In this document: piece after piece, positions 16,501 through 24,609 of the stretch
Layout: each line of letters starts with the position of its first letter
Position numbering within the stretch: the stretch's first letter is position 1
Origin: Phycisphaerales bacterium UBA7812
Lineage (GTDB): Bacteria > Planctomycetota > Phycisphaerae > Phycisphaerales > UBA1924
NCBI GenBank assembly: GCA_002480345.1
Contig: DLBY01000145.1
Span: 443 to 30,790 of the forward strand
Direction of reading: 5' to 3'
DNA: 30,348 nucleotides
Position numbers and translations under genes: made by a program
Notes under the pieces: generated by a model
The model's database searches: none
What the model was told of the DNA's origin: nothing
What the model saw: only the letters and a program-made list of their open reading frames with translations

Positions 16501-17190
16501 GGGGCCTTCATCGGCGAGGACGCCGTGTTCGGCGACGAGGGCATCGACCAGAAGCGGTTCAACAAGAACCTGATCCCGCCGCGCCTCCGCGAGAAGCTCG
16601 ACGAGATCAGCAAGATGAAGAACAACCCGGATGTGACGGTCCGCAGCCGGGGCGTGATGGAGAAGTGCACCTACTGCATCCAGCGTGTGAACGCGGCGAG
16701 GCAGGAGGTGAAGGTGAAGGGCATCTGGGCGAAGGACCAGGATGTCTCGATGGGCGACGGGTACACCGCGCCGATCCCCGACGGGTTCTTCCAGGTCGCG
16801 TGCCAGCAGGCGTGCCCGACCGAGTCGATCACCTTCGGGGACATCCTCGACCCGACCAGCAAGGTGAGCGAGGCCCGCAACAGCGAGCGGTCGTACATGC
16901 TGCTGGGCTACCTGAACACGCGCCCGCGCACCAGCCACATGCTCCGCGTGCGGAACCCCAACCCCGAGATCGGCGGGCTCGACGAGGGGCACGACCCCCT
17001 CGACCACGGCTCGCACGGCGGCGGTCACGGCGGTGACCACGGGGACGGGCATGACGCGCAGCCGCACAACGGCGGCGGGCACGGCGGCGACGGTCACGGC
17101 GCGGACACCCACGGGGCCCACTCGTTCGTGGACCCCTCGAAGCGATTCCTTGACGAGGGGTACCGCGCGAGCCTGCGGGTGCTGAGCTGA
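13579..17190 (+). CDS. actB: alternative complex III subunit ActB, molybdopterin-type/Fe-S fusion
   Basis: The product is 1203 residues. GGAGGAA (13564-13570) lies 8 nt before the ATG. As in the 'Tat-variant' ActB group, the Arg-Arg motif (RRGFLKLMGAS, residues 78-88) comes after a long N-terminal lead. It is followed by a hydrophobic stretch and Cys100, which may be lipidated. Residues about 105-830 resemble molybdopterin oxidoreductases, but no N-terminal Fe-S motif is seen, as usual for ActB, which carries no Mo. The C-terminal ferredoxin-like part has four Cys clusters: 857/860/863/867; 914/917/922/926; 946/952/956, where Thr949 replaces a Cys, typical of a [3Fe-4S] site; and 1030/1033/1075/1079. 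Residues 1138-1176 are a His/Gly/Asp-rich tail stretch with 11 His. The subunit passes electrons from the quinol site (ActC) to ActA. Confidence 0.93.
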   Translation: MSTIDQCPSTKGKIEIDDSRPESVTDSAGRPVTRRYWRSVEDFGDDASFREFVQREFPAGASELAFEKGADGLPGETRRGFLKLMGASLALAGAATIPGCRRPDHLIVPYTDEPEHVVPGKPLYFATTMPLAGGGAEGLLVETHQGRPTKIEGNPLHPTNRGKSSVFSQASILETYDPDRLKYPVYKNPSRGALEATWDDFRFWWNETGKADASANGGAGLAIVCDKKTSPTLDAMRERVMIAYPRATWVWWDAADSRRNSLEGTRIAFGAPRRVLHEFDHDSVVLSLDSDFLTEGPNHINEARSFAATRRVEKSGDHMSRLYVCEAHPSGTGSMADHRWRMAPSQITAFAAEVARLVVGGSIASSIPAPALVEDAMGHAELVAEDLKAAGEHAVVIAGESQPAAVHALAAAINSALGSVRSGKVRYLAASEAEAVNPRASLASLAEKMNAGSVSTLVTINCNPVFDGPSGFANAFGKVKSTVALSVMPTETSDASTWALNGATYLESWGDAESYDGTISAVQPMIAPLYEPAMSEIEFLAFLAGTEAPDGHALLRESWTAVLGASGFDKKFRRALHDGFVAGGNTKRDEASRLNASAVASAASGLSYASAPTAESLEVVFETGRLGDGRWWNNGWLQELPQKGTSVVWENPVVVSPATAKELRLLPKGGMTGMYTQGQIPQARKAMLKVNGVEREFAVWVCPGVADGVAHVQLGYGRSTGHVGNGVGVNAYPLRDAAGGATASGATLTRGSGTKDLASTQNHWSLEGRTSIVRALDKQWFDKHADSPRTDEEDLIYKTERRADPLSLAEKMGEMSHTPDNVSLYENPFNESMVDPKPGSAYATGPQWGMTIDLSSCTGCNLCTIACQSENNIPIVGRTEVAKGREMQWIRVDRYFSGDDLNEPTEMIGQPVACVHCENAPCETVCPVTATVHGPEGTNNMAYNRCIGTRYCANNCPYKARRFNFFDYAVTKYNGAFIGEDAVFGDEGIDQKRFNKNLIPPRLREKLDEISKMKNNPDVTVRSRGVMEKCTYCIQRVNAARQEVKVKGIWAKDQDVSMGDGYTAPIPDGFFQVACQQACPTESITFGDILDPTSKVSEARNSERSYMLLGYLNTRPRTSHMLRVRNPNPEIGGLDEGHDPLDHGSHGGGHGGDHGDGHDAQPHNGGGHGGDGHGADTHGAHSFVDPSKRFLDEGYRASLRVLS

Positions 17191-17210
17191 ACGATTGGTG
17201 AGATAGGACG

Positions 17211-17232
17211 CGCCGGGCGGCGAAGCCCGGCG
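17211..17232 (+). other. intercistronic hairpin, actB-actC
   Basis: A perfect 8-bp stem, CGCCGGGC (17211-17218) with GCCCGGCG (17225-17232), has a 6-nt loop and no following T-run. The hairpin is bracketed by a direct repeat CGATTGGT (17192-17199 and 17231-17238), the second copy overlapping the stem end. It lies in the 70-nt gap before actC. Confidence 0.65.
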
Positions 17233-17260
17233 ATTGGTTCGCAGATCGGAGAACGAGCGC

Positions 17261-18925
17261 ATGAGCGCATTGCATCCAGATCAGGTCACCGCGGAACGCC
17301 TCGCGGGTCTTCGGGCCGGGGCGGCGGGTCGCGATGTCGATGTCGGATTGGGCGACGGGACGCTCACCGAGGACCCGGCGGTCGAATCGCCGCTGGTCCT
17401 GGGCGACCGGTCGTTCGATGAGGTGACCGACATCGTGTGCGGCTACGCGGAGAACCCGGCGCCCAAGTGGTGGCTGCTCGCGTTCAGCATCGCGAGCACG
17501 ATCGCGGGCATCGGCACGCTGTTCATCCTCTACATGGTGATCACGGGCGTCGGCACCTGGGGCCTCAACAACCAGGTCGACTGGGCGTGGGACATCACGA
17601 ACTTCGTGTTCTGGATCGGTATCGGGCACGCCGGGACGCTGATCTCCGCGATCCTGTGCCTCCTGAAGCAGAAATGGCGCACCGCGGTGAACCGCTCGGC
17701 GGAGGCGATGACGATCTTCGCGGTGATCTGCGCCGGCATCTTCCCGGGCATCCATGTCGGGCGCATCTGGTTCGCGTGGTTCCTGTTCCCGATCCCCAAC
17801 TACAACTGGATCTGGCCCAACTTCCGCAGCCCGCTGCTGTGGGATGTGTTCGCGGTTTCGACCTACGCGACGGTGTCCGCCCTGTTCTGGTACATGGGCA
17901 TGATCCCCGATCTGGCGACCCTGCGGGACCGGGCGGACGCCCGCCTGCGCAAGGGCATCAGCAAGCCGCTCGCGCTCGAACTGCCCACGGGTCACTTCCT
18001 CGTGATCGACGCGCTCAAGCCCGACAAGATCCGCGCGTTCCTGTACGGCGTGCTGAGCCTCGGGTGGCGCTTCAGCAGCCGGCACTGGCACCGCTACGAG
18101 GCGGCGTACCTGATCCTCGCGGGCATCTCGACCCCGCTGGTGCTCTCGGTGCACTCGATCGTGTCGTTCGACTTCGCGACCTCGGTGCTGCCCGGTTGGC
18201 ACACCACGATCTTCCCGCCCTACTTCGTCGCGGGTGCGATCTTCGGCGGGTTCGCGATGGTGCTGCTGCTGCTGATCCCGCTCCGCTCGATCATGCCCAA
18301 CTTCAAGGACCTGCTCACGCTGCGTCACCTGGAGAACATGGCGAAGATCCTGCTGCTGACGGGCATGATGGTCGGCTTCGCCTACGGGATGGAGTTCTTC
18401 ATCGCCTGGTACGGCGGCAACGAGTACGAGGCGTTCGTCTTCACCAACAACCGCGCCAAGCCCACCTGGCTGTTCGAGGACGGGGCGCCGTACTGGTGGG
18501 CCTACTGGGCGATGATCTCGTGCAATGTGATCAGCCCCCAGATCTTCTGGTTCCGCAAACTGCGTCAGAACCCGATCGCGATCTGGATTGTCGCGCTGTT
18601 CGTCACCATCGGCATGTGGTTCGAGCGGTTCGTGATCATCGTGACGAGCCTCCACCGGGCCTTCCTGCCCGGCGAGTGGCACATGTTCTTCCCGACGCTG
18701 ACCGACATCGGCATCTTCGTGGGGTCGCTGGGCATCTTCTCGACGCTGTTCCTGCTGTTCGTGAAGTTCCTCCCGACCTTCGCGATGGCGGAGCTCAAGG
18801 CGGTCATGCCCCAGGCGGATCCGCACGGGCATCACGACAGCTACGACCCGGTCTACATCGAGGAAACCGACGCGGAGTATGCCGAGCATGTCCGCGAGGA
18901 GCACGACAAGGAAGGGGGCGCCTGA
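17261..18925 (+). CDS. actC: alternative complex III subunit ActC, NrfD/PsrC-like quinol-binding membrane protein
   Basis: The product is 554 residues. The ATG at 17261 is chosen because GGAGAA (17248-17253) lies 7 nt upstream; the frame's earlier TTG at 17234 has none. About 60 polar residues precede the first helix (WWLLAFSIASTIAGIGTLF), and roughly ten hydrophobic helices follow. Conserved-looking blocks include HAGTLISAILCLLKQKWR, GIHVGRIWFAWF and HRYEAAYLILAGISTPLVLSVHSIV, all typical of the NrfD-type subunit that holds a quinol site and contacts ActB. The C-terminus is acidic and His-containing. The stop is 1 nt before the actD start, so the two are translationally coupled. Confidence 0.92.
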   Translation: MSALHPDQVTAERLAGLRAGAAGRDVDVGLGDGTLTEDPAVESPLVLGDRSFDEVTDIVCGYAENPAPKWWLLAFSIASTIAGIGTLFILYMVITGVGTWGLNNQVDWAWDITNFVFWIGIGHAGTLISAILCLLKQKWRTAVNRSAEAMTIFAVICAGIFPGIHVGRIWFAWFLFPIPNYNWIWPNFRSPLLWDVFAVSTYATVSALFWYMGMIPDLATLRDRADARLRKGISKPLALELPTGHFLVIDALKPDKIRAFLYGVLSLGWRFSSRHWHRYEAAYLILAGISTPLVLSVHSIVSFDFATSVLPGWHTTIFPPYFVAGAIFGGFAMVLLLLIPLRSIMPNFKDLLTLRHLENMAKILLLTGMMVGFAYGMEFFIAWYGGNEYEAFVFTNNRAKPTWLFEDGAPYWWAYWAMISCNVISPQIFWFRKLRQNPIAIWIVALFVTIGMWFERFVIIVTSLHRAFLPGEWHMFFPTLTDIGIFVGSLGIFSTLFLLFVKFLPTFAMAELKAVMPQADPHGHHDSYDPVYIEETDAEYAEHVREEHDKEGGA

Positions 18926-18926
18926 G

Positions 18927-19541
18927 ATGAGCATGCTGAGCACCGTCTCGGACTATCTGCCGTTCGTTCCCAAGCCCCGCCCCCAGTTCGTGACCGAGAA
19001 CGGCGCACGGGTGCACGGGCTGATCGCGGAGTACGCGTCCGCGCCGGAGGTCTTCCACGCCGCGGAGAAGATCCGCGACGCGGGGTACACCAAGTGGGAT
19101 GTGCACGCGCCGTTCCCGATCCACGGGATCGAGCACGCGATGGGGCACAAGAAGACCATCCTGCCCTACATCGTGTTCTCGATCGCGCTGGGCGGCGCCT
19201 TCCTGGGCTGGCTCATGCAGTACTGGATGACCGCGGTGGACTACACCGGGTTCACCGTGCAGGGCAAGCCCTACGGCGCGTGGGAGCCCTTCACCATGAT
19301 CATCTTCGAGCTGGGCGTGCTGCACGCGGCCTTCGCGTCGCTGATCGGCATGCTCATGCTCAACGGGCTGCCTCGCTGGAACCACCCGCTGTTCAGCAGC
19401 GAGCGGTTCCTCAGCGCGAGCCAGGGCGGGTTCATCATCGGGATCGAGGCGACCGACAAGTCCTTCGACCCCGAGGCGACGCGGAAGCTGCTCGAGGAAA
19501 CGGGCGGCACCGACATCGAGATCATCGAGGACGAGGACTGA
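18927..19541 (+). CDS. actD: alternative complex III subunit ActD (DUF3341)
   Basis: The product is 204 residues. The ATG at 18927 is 1 nt after the actC stop and is preceded by the purine run GAAGGGGG (18911-18918). Residues about 30-75 form a small soluble ferredoxin-like fold (ARVHGLIAEYASAPEVFHAAEKIRDAG; KWDVHAPFPIHG), which matches DUF3341. Two membrane helices follow (about 76-98 and 118-143), then a cytoplasmic tail that includes ASQGGFIIGIEAT and a Glu/Asp-rich end. ActD is a structural subunit of the quinol:cytochrome c oxidoreductase with no known cofactor. Confidence 0.9.
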   Translation: MSMLSTVSDYLPFVPKPRPQFVTENGARVHGLIAEYASAPEVFHAAEKIRDAGYTKWDVHAPFPIHGIEHAMGHKKTILPYIVFSIALGGAFLGWLMQYWMTAVDYTGFTVQGKPYGAWEPFTMIIFELGVLHAAFASLIGMLMLNGLPRWNHPLFSSERFLSASQGGFIIGIEATDKSFDPEATRKLLEETGGTDIEIIEDED

Positions 19542-19612
19542 GACCGGCGACCACCGGCATCATCTCCGGAGACACCCCGGGGCGCACGACACCCCCGAGG
19601 ACGGGACCGACC

Positions 19613-20422
19613 ATGACACGCACGATCAACACCTCCAGGGCTGTGCTCGCCGCGACACTCGCGGCCCTCGCCGCCTTGCCCCTCGCGGGCTGCCGGGGCG
19701 AGCGGACCGACGCGAACCCCCGCCGGTTCTTCCCGGACATGGACAAGCAGCAGCGCTGGGACCCGCAGGAATCGACCGGCTTCTATGCCGACGGGCGCGT
19801 CGCGCGTCCGACGCCCGAGCACGCGGTCGCGTTCGCGTCCAGCGATTTCGACATCGCCCAGCACGCCGACGCGGACTGGGCCCGGGGGTACATGGCCGAG
19901 CGGGCCGCGATGCTCAAGGCCGACGACGCGGTCTACACCGGGAAGACCGTCGAGTCCGACGGGTTCGAATCCTTCGTGGACACGATCCCCGTCGCGGTGA
20001 CCCGTGAGATGATCGAGCACGGACGCAACGAGTACAACATCTACTGCGTCGCCTGCCACGGCTACCTGGGCGACGGGCAGGGCATGGTCGGCGTGCGCTG
20101 GTCGTATCCCCCCGCGAACCTGACCAGCGAGCTCTACCGCGACCGCGCGAACCGGCAGGGCAAGGACGGCTACCTCTTCGATGTCATCCGCAACGGGCTC
20201 TGGAACGCCGAGGGCGGCAACCGCATGCCCGGCTACGGGCACGCCCTCAACGAGATGGACGCCTGGGCGGTCGTCGCCTACATCCGCACGCTCCAGAAGG
20301 CGCGCGGCTCGTCGTGGGAGGACCTGACCCCCGAGCAGCAGCAGCGCCTCGGGCGCCCGACGCCCGCGCCCGACGCGTCGCAGGCGTCCGCCCAACCCGC
20401 GACCGAAGGGGGTGAATCGTGA
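19613..20422 (+). CDS. actE: alternative complex III subunit ActE, monoheme cytochrome c lipoprotein
   Basis: The product is 269 residues. The ATG at 19613 gives a lipoprotein signal peptide with lipobox LAGC (Cys27). The heme c site is CVACH at residues 145-149 and the likely axial Met is Met205 in NRMPGYG. The middle of the protein (EMIEHGRNEYNIYC, YPPANLTS) matches ActE. The frame is open further upstream, but that part overlaps actD and is a shadow. The product is lipid-anchored in the periplasm and could hand electrons to subunit II of the oxidase. Its TGA overlaps the GTG start of actF by 4 nt. Confidence 0.92.
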   Translation: MTRTINTSRAVLAATLAALAALPLAGCRGERTDANPRRFFPDMDKQQRWDPQESTGFYADGRVARPTPEHAVAFASSDFDIAQHADADWARGYMAERAAMLKADDAVYTGKTVESDGFESFVDTIPVAVTREMIEHGRNEYNIYCVACHGYLGDGQGMVGVRWSYPPANLTSELYRDRANRQGKDGYLFDVIRNGLWNAEGGNRMPGYGHALNEMDAWAVVAYIRTLQKARGSSWEDLTPEQQQRLGRPTPAPDASQASAQPATEGGES

Positions 20423-21777
20423 TCCGCATCACGCGTGAGATCGACCCGATCGTGACCGCCCAGCCGTCCCCCGCCGTGCACGGCGAGGGCCCGGTCATGA
20501 CCGATGACCACTACGAGAAGTGCCTCGCGGCGATCGCGGCAGAGCCCGCCCTCCAGGGCGAGAATGTCCGCCTGCCCGAGTCCGCGGGCGCGGGCCTGCG
20601 CGGCGGGCTCGCGGTGCTGGGGGTCGCGTGCCTGGCGCTGACGGCGCTCGGCGCGGTGGTGCACAGCCCGGCGCACGCGCTCGCCTCGTTCGAGGTGGGC
20701 GTCTTCGTCCTGCTCGCGATCTGCCTGGGCTCGCTTTTCTTCACGATGCTCTTCCAGGCGATGAACGCCTACTGGCCCGTCACCCTCCGCCGGCAGATGG
20801 AGCACGCGGCGGGCCTGATCTGGCTCCCCCTGCTCGGCATGCTCGCCGTGATCGTCATCGAACTCCTCTCCAGTGTCTTCACCGGGCACGGCGTCCTCTT
20901 CCAGTGGCTCGATGAGAACCCCGGGTATCTCCTCGACCACAAGGACGGCTACCTGAACCTCGGCGGGCTGCTCGTCCGTTTCGTGATTTACGGCGCGATC
21001 TGGCTCTTCCTCGCCCGCTCGATTCTCTCGATGAGCCTCGAGCAGGACGCGACCGGCAGCCGGGAGATCACCCGCGCGATCCGCCGACGCGCGTCGTGGG
21101 GCCTGCTCGCCTTCGCGCTCTCCGTCGCGTTCGCGTCGTTCGATTTCCTGATGAGCCTGGACTACCGGTTCTACAGCACGATGTGGGGGGTCTACTTCTT
21201 CGCGGGCGCCGCGATGAGCGCCCTCGCGGTGACGACGATCACCTTCAGTGTGCTGCGCCTCACCGGTCGCCTGACGGGTGTCGTCACCGATGAGCACTAC
21301 CACGATCTGGGCAAGCTGCTCTTCGCGTTCGGTGCGTGCTTCTGGGCCTACATCGCGTTCAGCCAGTACTTCCTGATCTGGTACGGCAACATCCCCGAGG
21401 AGACCGCCTTCTACCTGTACCGCAAGCAGGGCGGGTGGGAGCACCTGTCGATGATCCTGGTGATCGGGCACTTCATCATCCCGTTCCTGATCCTCATCAG
21501 CCGGAAGGTGAAGCGCAATGTGCTCTTCGCCGCGGTGATGGCGGCCTACCTGCTGATCTTCCAGGTGCTCGACATGATCTGGATCATCCGTCCCATGGCG
21601 TATGTCAACGCGGAGAGCCCCGCGGGTCCCGGGTCGTGGTGGATCGATGTCGTCGCGGCGGTCGGCGCTCTCGCGCTGTTCGCATCCTTCATGATGCGTT
21701 CGCTGGTCTCGGCACCCCTGATCCCCATGAAGGACCCCCGACTGGGCAGGACGCTGGAGCACAAGAACTATGTCTGA
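20419..21777 (+). CDS. actF: alternative complex III subunit ActF, integral membrane quinol:cytochrome c oxidoreductase subunit
   Basis: The product is 452 residues, from a GTG start in a GTGA overlap with actE, preceded by AAGGGGG (20406-20412). About 70 hydrophilic residues are followed by some ten membrane helices. Blocks such as SLFFTMLFQAMNAYWPVTLRRQ, SFDFLMSLDYRFYSTMWGVYFFAG and HDLGKLLFAFGACFWAYIAFSQYFLIWYGNIPEE are characteristic of ActF, a relative of ActC without the Fe-S partner. It is thought to form part of the membrane core and possibly a proton path. It ends the act half of the cluster; a 148-nt gap follows. Confidence 0.92.
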   Translation: MIRITREIDPIVTAQPSPAVHGEGPVMTDDHYEKCLAAIAAEPALQGENVRLPESAGAGLRGGLAVLGVACLALTALGAVVHSPAHALASFEVGVFVLLAICLGSLFFTMLFQAMNAYWPVTLRRQMEHAAGLIWLPLLGMLAVIVIELLSSVFTGHGVLFQWLDENPGYLLDHKDGYLNLGGLLVRFVIYGAIWLFLARSILSMSLEQDATGSREITRAIRRRASWGLLAFALSVAFASFDFLMSLDYRFYSTMWGVYFFAGAAMSALAVTTITFSVLRLTGRLTGVVTDEHYHDLGKLLFAFGACFWAYIAFSQYFLIWYGNIPEETAFYLYRKQGGWEHLSMILVIGHFIIPFLILISRKVKRNVLFAAVMAAYLLIFQVLDMIWIIRPMAYVNAESPAGPGSWWIDVVAAVGALALFASFMMRSLVSAPLIPMKDPRLGRTLEHKNYV

Positions 21778-21925
21778 CGCCCGATAACACCTTACATGGG
21801 CGTCCGAGAACACGCCGAAACCGGGTGGTAGTCCGGGGCAGCGGGCCTACGCTGGGCCAAGAAAAATTCCCGCGGGACCGGATCGGGCATCACCCCGACC
21901 CCGCGATACGAAGACGAGGACGAGC

Positions 21926-22396
21926 ATGTCTGATCATCACGGCCATGACGACTGGTTCCGGCACTCCTCCGATGAGGCTCTGCCTCAGCAGGAGCACGCG
22001 GCGCATGTGAACACGACCGCGATCGGTCTGACCCTGCTCGCGATCGTCTTCGGGGTGCTGTTCACCGTCGTCGTGCTGAGCATGTACTTCGTGCAGTACG
22101 CGAACACCCGCAAGGCACAGATGAACGAGGGCACGGGCTCCGCGGAGGCCTACCTCGCGTACCGCGACCAGAGCGCCGCGCAGCTCGGTTCACTCGAGTG
22201 GGTCGACCGAGCCGCGGGCACGGTCAACATGCCGCTCGAGTCCGCGATGGACGCGGTGGTCGCGGAGTACGGCCTTCCCGGGATGAGCGCCGACGCGGCC
22301 TGGGTCGGGCCCGACGCATCCGCGCCGCGCGGCGAGTCGCACGGATCGGCGCACAACACCCCCCACGGCGAGGAGACTGCACGCTCGGATGGATAA
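21926..22396 (+). CDS. small single-helix membrane protein of the act-cox cluster, unknown function
   Basis: The product is 156 residues. GAGGA (21916-21920) lies 5 nt before the ATG. The N-terminus is His/Asp-rich (SDHHGHDDWFRH). One long hydrophobic helix spans about residues 30-56. A periplasmic part contains LEWVDRAAGTVNMPLESAMDAVVAEYGLP, a pattern (W-V-D...P-x-E-x-A-M) I associate with small unnamed proteins near cytochrome oxidase genes in several phyla. It stands where ActG would be in Rhodothermus, but I cannot show homology. Its 3' end overlaps the Sco gene by 8 nt. The 148-nt gap before it holds a TCCCGCGGGA palindrome (21868-21877) and could hold a second promoter. Confidence 0.75.
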   Translation: MSDHHGHDDWFRHSSDEALPQQEHAAHVNTTAIGLTLLAIVFGVLFTVVVLSMYFVQYANTRKAQMNEGTGSAEAYLAYRDQSAAQLGSLEWVDRAAGTVNMPLESAMDAVVAEYGLPGMSADAAWVGPDASAPRGESHGSAHNTPHGEETARSDG

Positions 22397-23333
22397 CCGC
22401 AAGGCCCCATCCCGCCTCCGACCCGCGCCCGGCTTCGCCCGGGCGGTCTGTGCGTGCGCACTGGGTTGGTTGGGCGTCGGTTTCGCGGGCGGGCAGGTTC
22501 TCGAGCAGGACAAGCCCGACGAGATCGTGGGGGTCGAGGTCGTCGAGCACCTCGGCGAGCGGGTCAATTCCCGCCTGTCGTTCGTCGATTCGGAGGGCGA
22601 GACGGTCGCCCTCGCCTCGATCTTCGACGGGGACAAACCCGTCGTCGTCGCGCCGGTTTACTTCGGGTGCCCCGTCGTCTGCCCGCTCATCCTCGAGCGT
22701 CTGACCAATTCGTTCCGCGAGCTCGACTACGCGATCGGCGAAGATTTCGAGTTTGTTGTCGCGAGCATCAATCCAGCGGAGGGGCCCACCGAGTCATGGG
22801 CCGCGAAAGCGCGCTACACCGCGGCCTACACCGCGGGGGCGGATCGCGACGCGGAGGCGGTCGCCGAGAGCTGGCACTTCCTGACGGGCGATGAGACAAG
22901 CATCGCGGAACTGACCGATTCGCTGGGCTGGCACTTCAAGGCGCTCCCGAACGGGGAGTTCAGCCATCCGGCGGCGGTCATCATCGCGTCGCCCACGGGG
23001 GAGATCACCCGCTACATCTACGGCTTCGACTTTCCCGCGAAGCAGATGAAGCTGAGCCTGCTGGACGCGAGCGAGGGCAAGATCGCCAAGAGCCTGGGCG
23101 ACCAATTGCTGCACTACTGCTACCGCTTCGACCCCAGCGCCGGCGCGTACACGATGGAAGCGATGGCGGTGATGCGCGTCGCGGGCGGGCTGACCGTCGC
23201 GGGCCTCGTCGTGCTGATCGGCGGGCTCTTCGCGTGGGAGAAGACCAGGCGGGCGGGTGCCGGGAAGGGCGACGCCTCGCATTCGAACGACCAGACCGGA
23301 ACAGCTGGGCATCCCGGGGCCGCGACGGCCTGA
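22389..23333 (+). CDS. SCO1/SenC family copper chaperone with C-terminal membrane helix
   Basis: The product is 314 residues. It has an N-terminal hydrophobic signal or anchor (about 18-36) and a thioredoxin-like SCO domain. The domain carries the copper motif CPVVC at residues 94-98 (CxxxC) and the third ligand His193 in SHPAA. A C-terminal hydrophobic helix (about 258-280) with a basic edge may fix the domain in the membrane. Sco proteins load or reduce the CuA centre of oxidase subunit II, whose gene starts 17 nt downstream. The start overlaps the previous gene's end by 8 nt, which suggests coupled translation. Confidence 0.9.
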   Translation: MDNRKAPSRLRPAPGFARAVCACALGWLGVGFAGGQVLEQDKPDEIVGVEVVEHLGERVNSRLSFVDSEGETVALASIFDGDKPVVVAPVYFGCPVVCPLILERLTNSFRELDYAIGEDFEFVVASINPAEGPTESWAAKARYTAAYTAGADRDAEAVAESWHFLTGDETSIAELTDSLGWHFKALPNGEFSHPAAVIIASPTGEITRYIYGFDFPAKQMKLSLLDASEGKIAKSLGDQLLHYCYRFDPSAGAYTMEAMAVMRVAGGLTVAGLVVLIGGLFAWEKTRRAGAGKGDASHSNDQTGTAGHPGAATA

Positions 23334-23349
23334 GAGGAATAGACGACCG

Positions 23350-24534
23350 ATGTTTTCGCTGCCGACACTCGCAACCGTCCCGCCGCTCCGCCTCGCGCAC
23401 GAGTACGACGCGTCGGGTGAGGGTCTGTCCGGGTTCTTCTTCCGCAGCGCCGGGATGAACGACGCCGCGATCGAGACCGACGGGCTGTTCATGCTGATCT
23501 TCTGGTTCAGCGTCTTCTTCTTCGTGCTGCTGATGGCGCTGATGGTCTACTGGGGGTTCTTCAAGTATCGCCGCCGCGCGGGTGTGCCGATCGAGCGCAG
23601 CGCGAGCCACAACGGCCCGCTCGAGATCTTCTGGACCGTTGTCCCCTCCTCGGCGCTGCTGGTCATCTTCTTCCTGGGCCTGTGGACCTACACCACCAGG
23701 CAGATCGGCGCGGGCGACGCGCTCCAATTGAACCTCAAGGCTTGGAAGTGGGGCTGGGGCCTCACCTATCCCAACGGCGCCGAGAGCCAGTGGGCGGTCA
23801 CTCTCGATCCGGGCGGCACGCAGACCGCTCCCGTCTTCATCGTGCCAGAGGATTCCAACATCAGCCTGACGATGAGCAGCCAGGATGTGATCCACTCGTT
23901 CTGGATCCCCGACTACCGCGTGAAGATGGATGTCTTCCCGAACCGCTACACGGGGTACTCGTTCCGCACCGCGAAGCTTCCCGCGGACGCGCCCGAGGAT
24001 CCGGACTACGGGCGCTACCAGGATCACTGGATCTTCTGCGCCGAATACTGCGGCGACTTCCACTCCGAGATGGCGGCCGTCCTGCGTGTCATGACCCCCG
24101 CGGGCTACGCGAAGGCGATGGACGAATTCGACATCGGCAACAAGACCCCCGTCGAGATCGGCAAGGCGGTCTACCAGTCCAAGTGCGCCACCTGCCACTC
24201 CGTGGACGGCTCGGCGAACACCGGGCCCAGTTGGCTCAATCTCTACGGCTACGAGCGTGCCTTCTCGGACGGCACGACCGCCGTGGGCGATGAGAACTAC
24301 ATCCGCGAGTCGATCCTGTATCCCAACGCGAAGATCGTCGCGGGCTATCCCGGCGCGATGCCCTCGTTCCAGGGTCTGCTCAACGACCAGCAACTCGACG
24401 GCTTGATCGCGTACATGAAGAGCCTGAGCGACAAGGGCCCGGCGCCTGCCGCGGAGGGCGAATCGGCCGAGGGCACCGACGCCGAAGCGACAGACGAGAC
24501 GACGAGCGACGCCGCGCCCGAGGGCGAGGGCTGA
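23350..24534 (+). CDS. ctaC: caa3-type cytochrome c oxidase subunit II with fused cytochrome c
   Basis: The product is 394 residues. The ATG at 23350 lies 10 nt after GAGAGGAA (23332-23339). Two membrane helices (about 38-66 and 95-117) are followed by the cupredoxin domain with CuA ligands His182, Cys230, Cys234, His238 and Met241 (C-A-E-Y-C-G-D-F-H-S-E-M). A cytochrome c domain follows, with CATCH at residues 279-283 and probable axial Met337 in PGAMPSF. The C-terminal 30 residues are Glu/Ala/Thr-rich. The fused heme c marks a caa3 oxidase that can take electrons directly from the alternative complex III. Confidence 0.95.
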   Translation: MFSLPTLATVPPLRLAHEYDASGEGLSGFFFRSAGMNDAAIETDGLFMLIFWFSVFFFVLLMALMVYWGFFKYRRRAGVPIERSASHNGPLEIFWTVVPSSALLVIFFLGLWTYTTRQIGAGDALQLNLKAWKWGWGLTYPNGAESQWAVTLDPGGTQTAPVFIVPEDSNISLTMSSQDVIHSFWIPDYRVKMDVFPNRYTGYSFRTAKLPADAPEDPDYGRYQDHWIFCAEYCGDFHSEMAAVLRVMTPAGYAKAMDEFDIGNKTPVEIGKAVYQSKCATCHSVDGSANTGPSWLNLYGYERAFSDGTTAVGDENYIRESILYPNAKIVAGYPGAMPSFQGLLNDQQLDGLIAYMKSLSDKGPAPAAEGESAEGTDAEATDETTSDAAPEGEG

Positions 24535-24554
24535 CCGACCGATGCGTTCCCCCA

Positions 24555-24576
24555 AGGCCCCTGCGTTCCGGGGCTT
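24555..24576 (+). other. intercistronic hairpin, subunit II-subunit I
   Basis: AGGCCCC (24555-24561) pairs with GGGGCTT (24570-24576), a 7-bp stem with one G-U pair and an 8-nt loop. The loop sequence TGCGTTCC also occurs at 24543-24550, a direct repeat in the 75-nt gap. No T-run follows, so processing or mRNA protection is likelier than termination. Confidence 0.5.
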
Positions 24577-24609
24577 CCCACCCGCCGCCGACGCGGCAGG
24601 AGTTGACCG

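Noticed and set aside
21926..22396. Naming the one-helix protein ActG
   Set aside because: The position fits, but I see no sequence feature that proves homology, so it is left unnamed.
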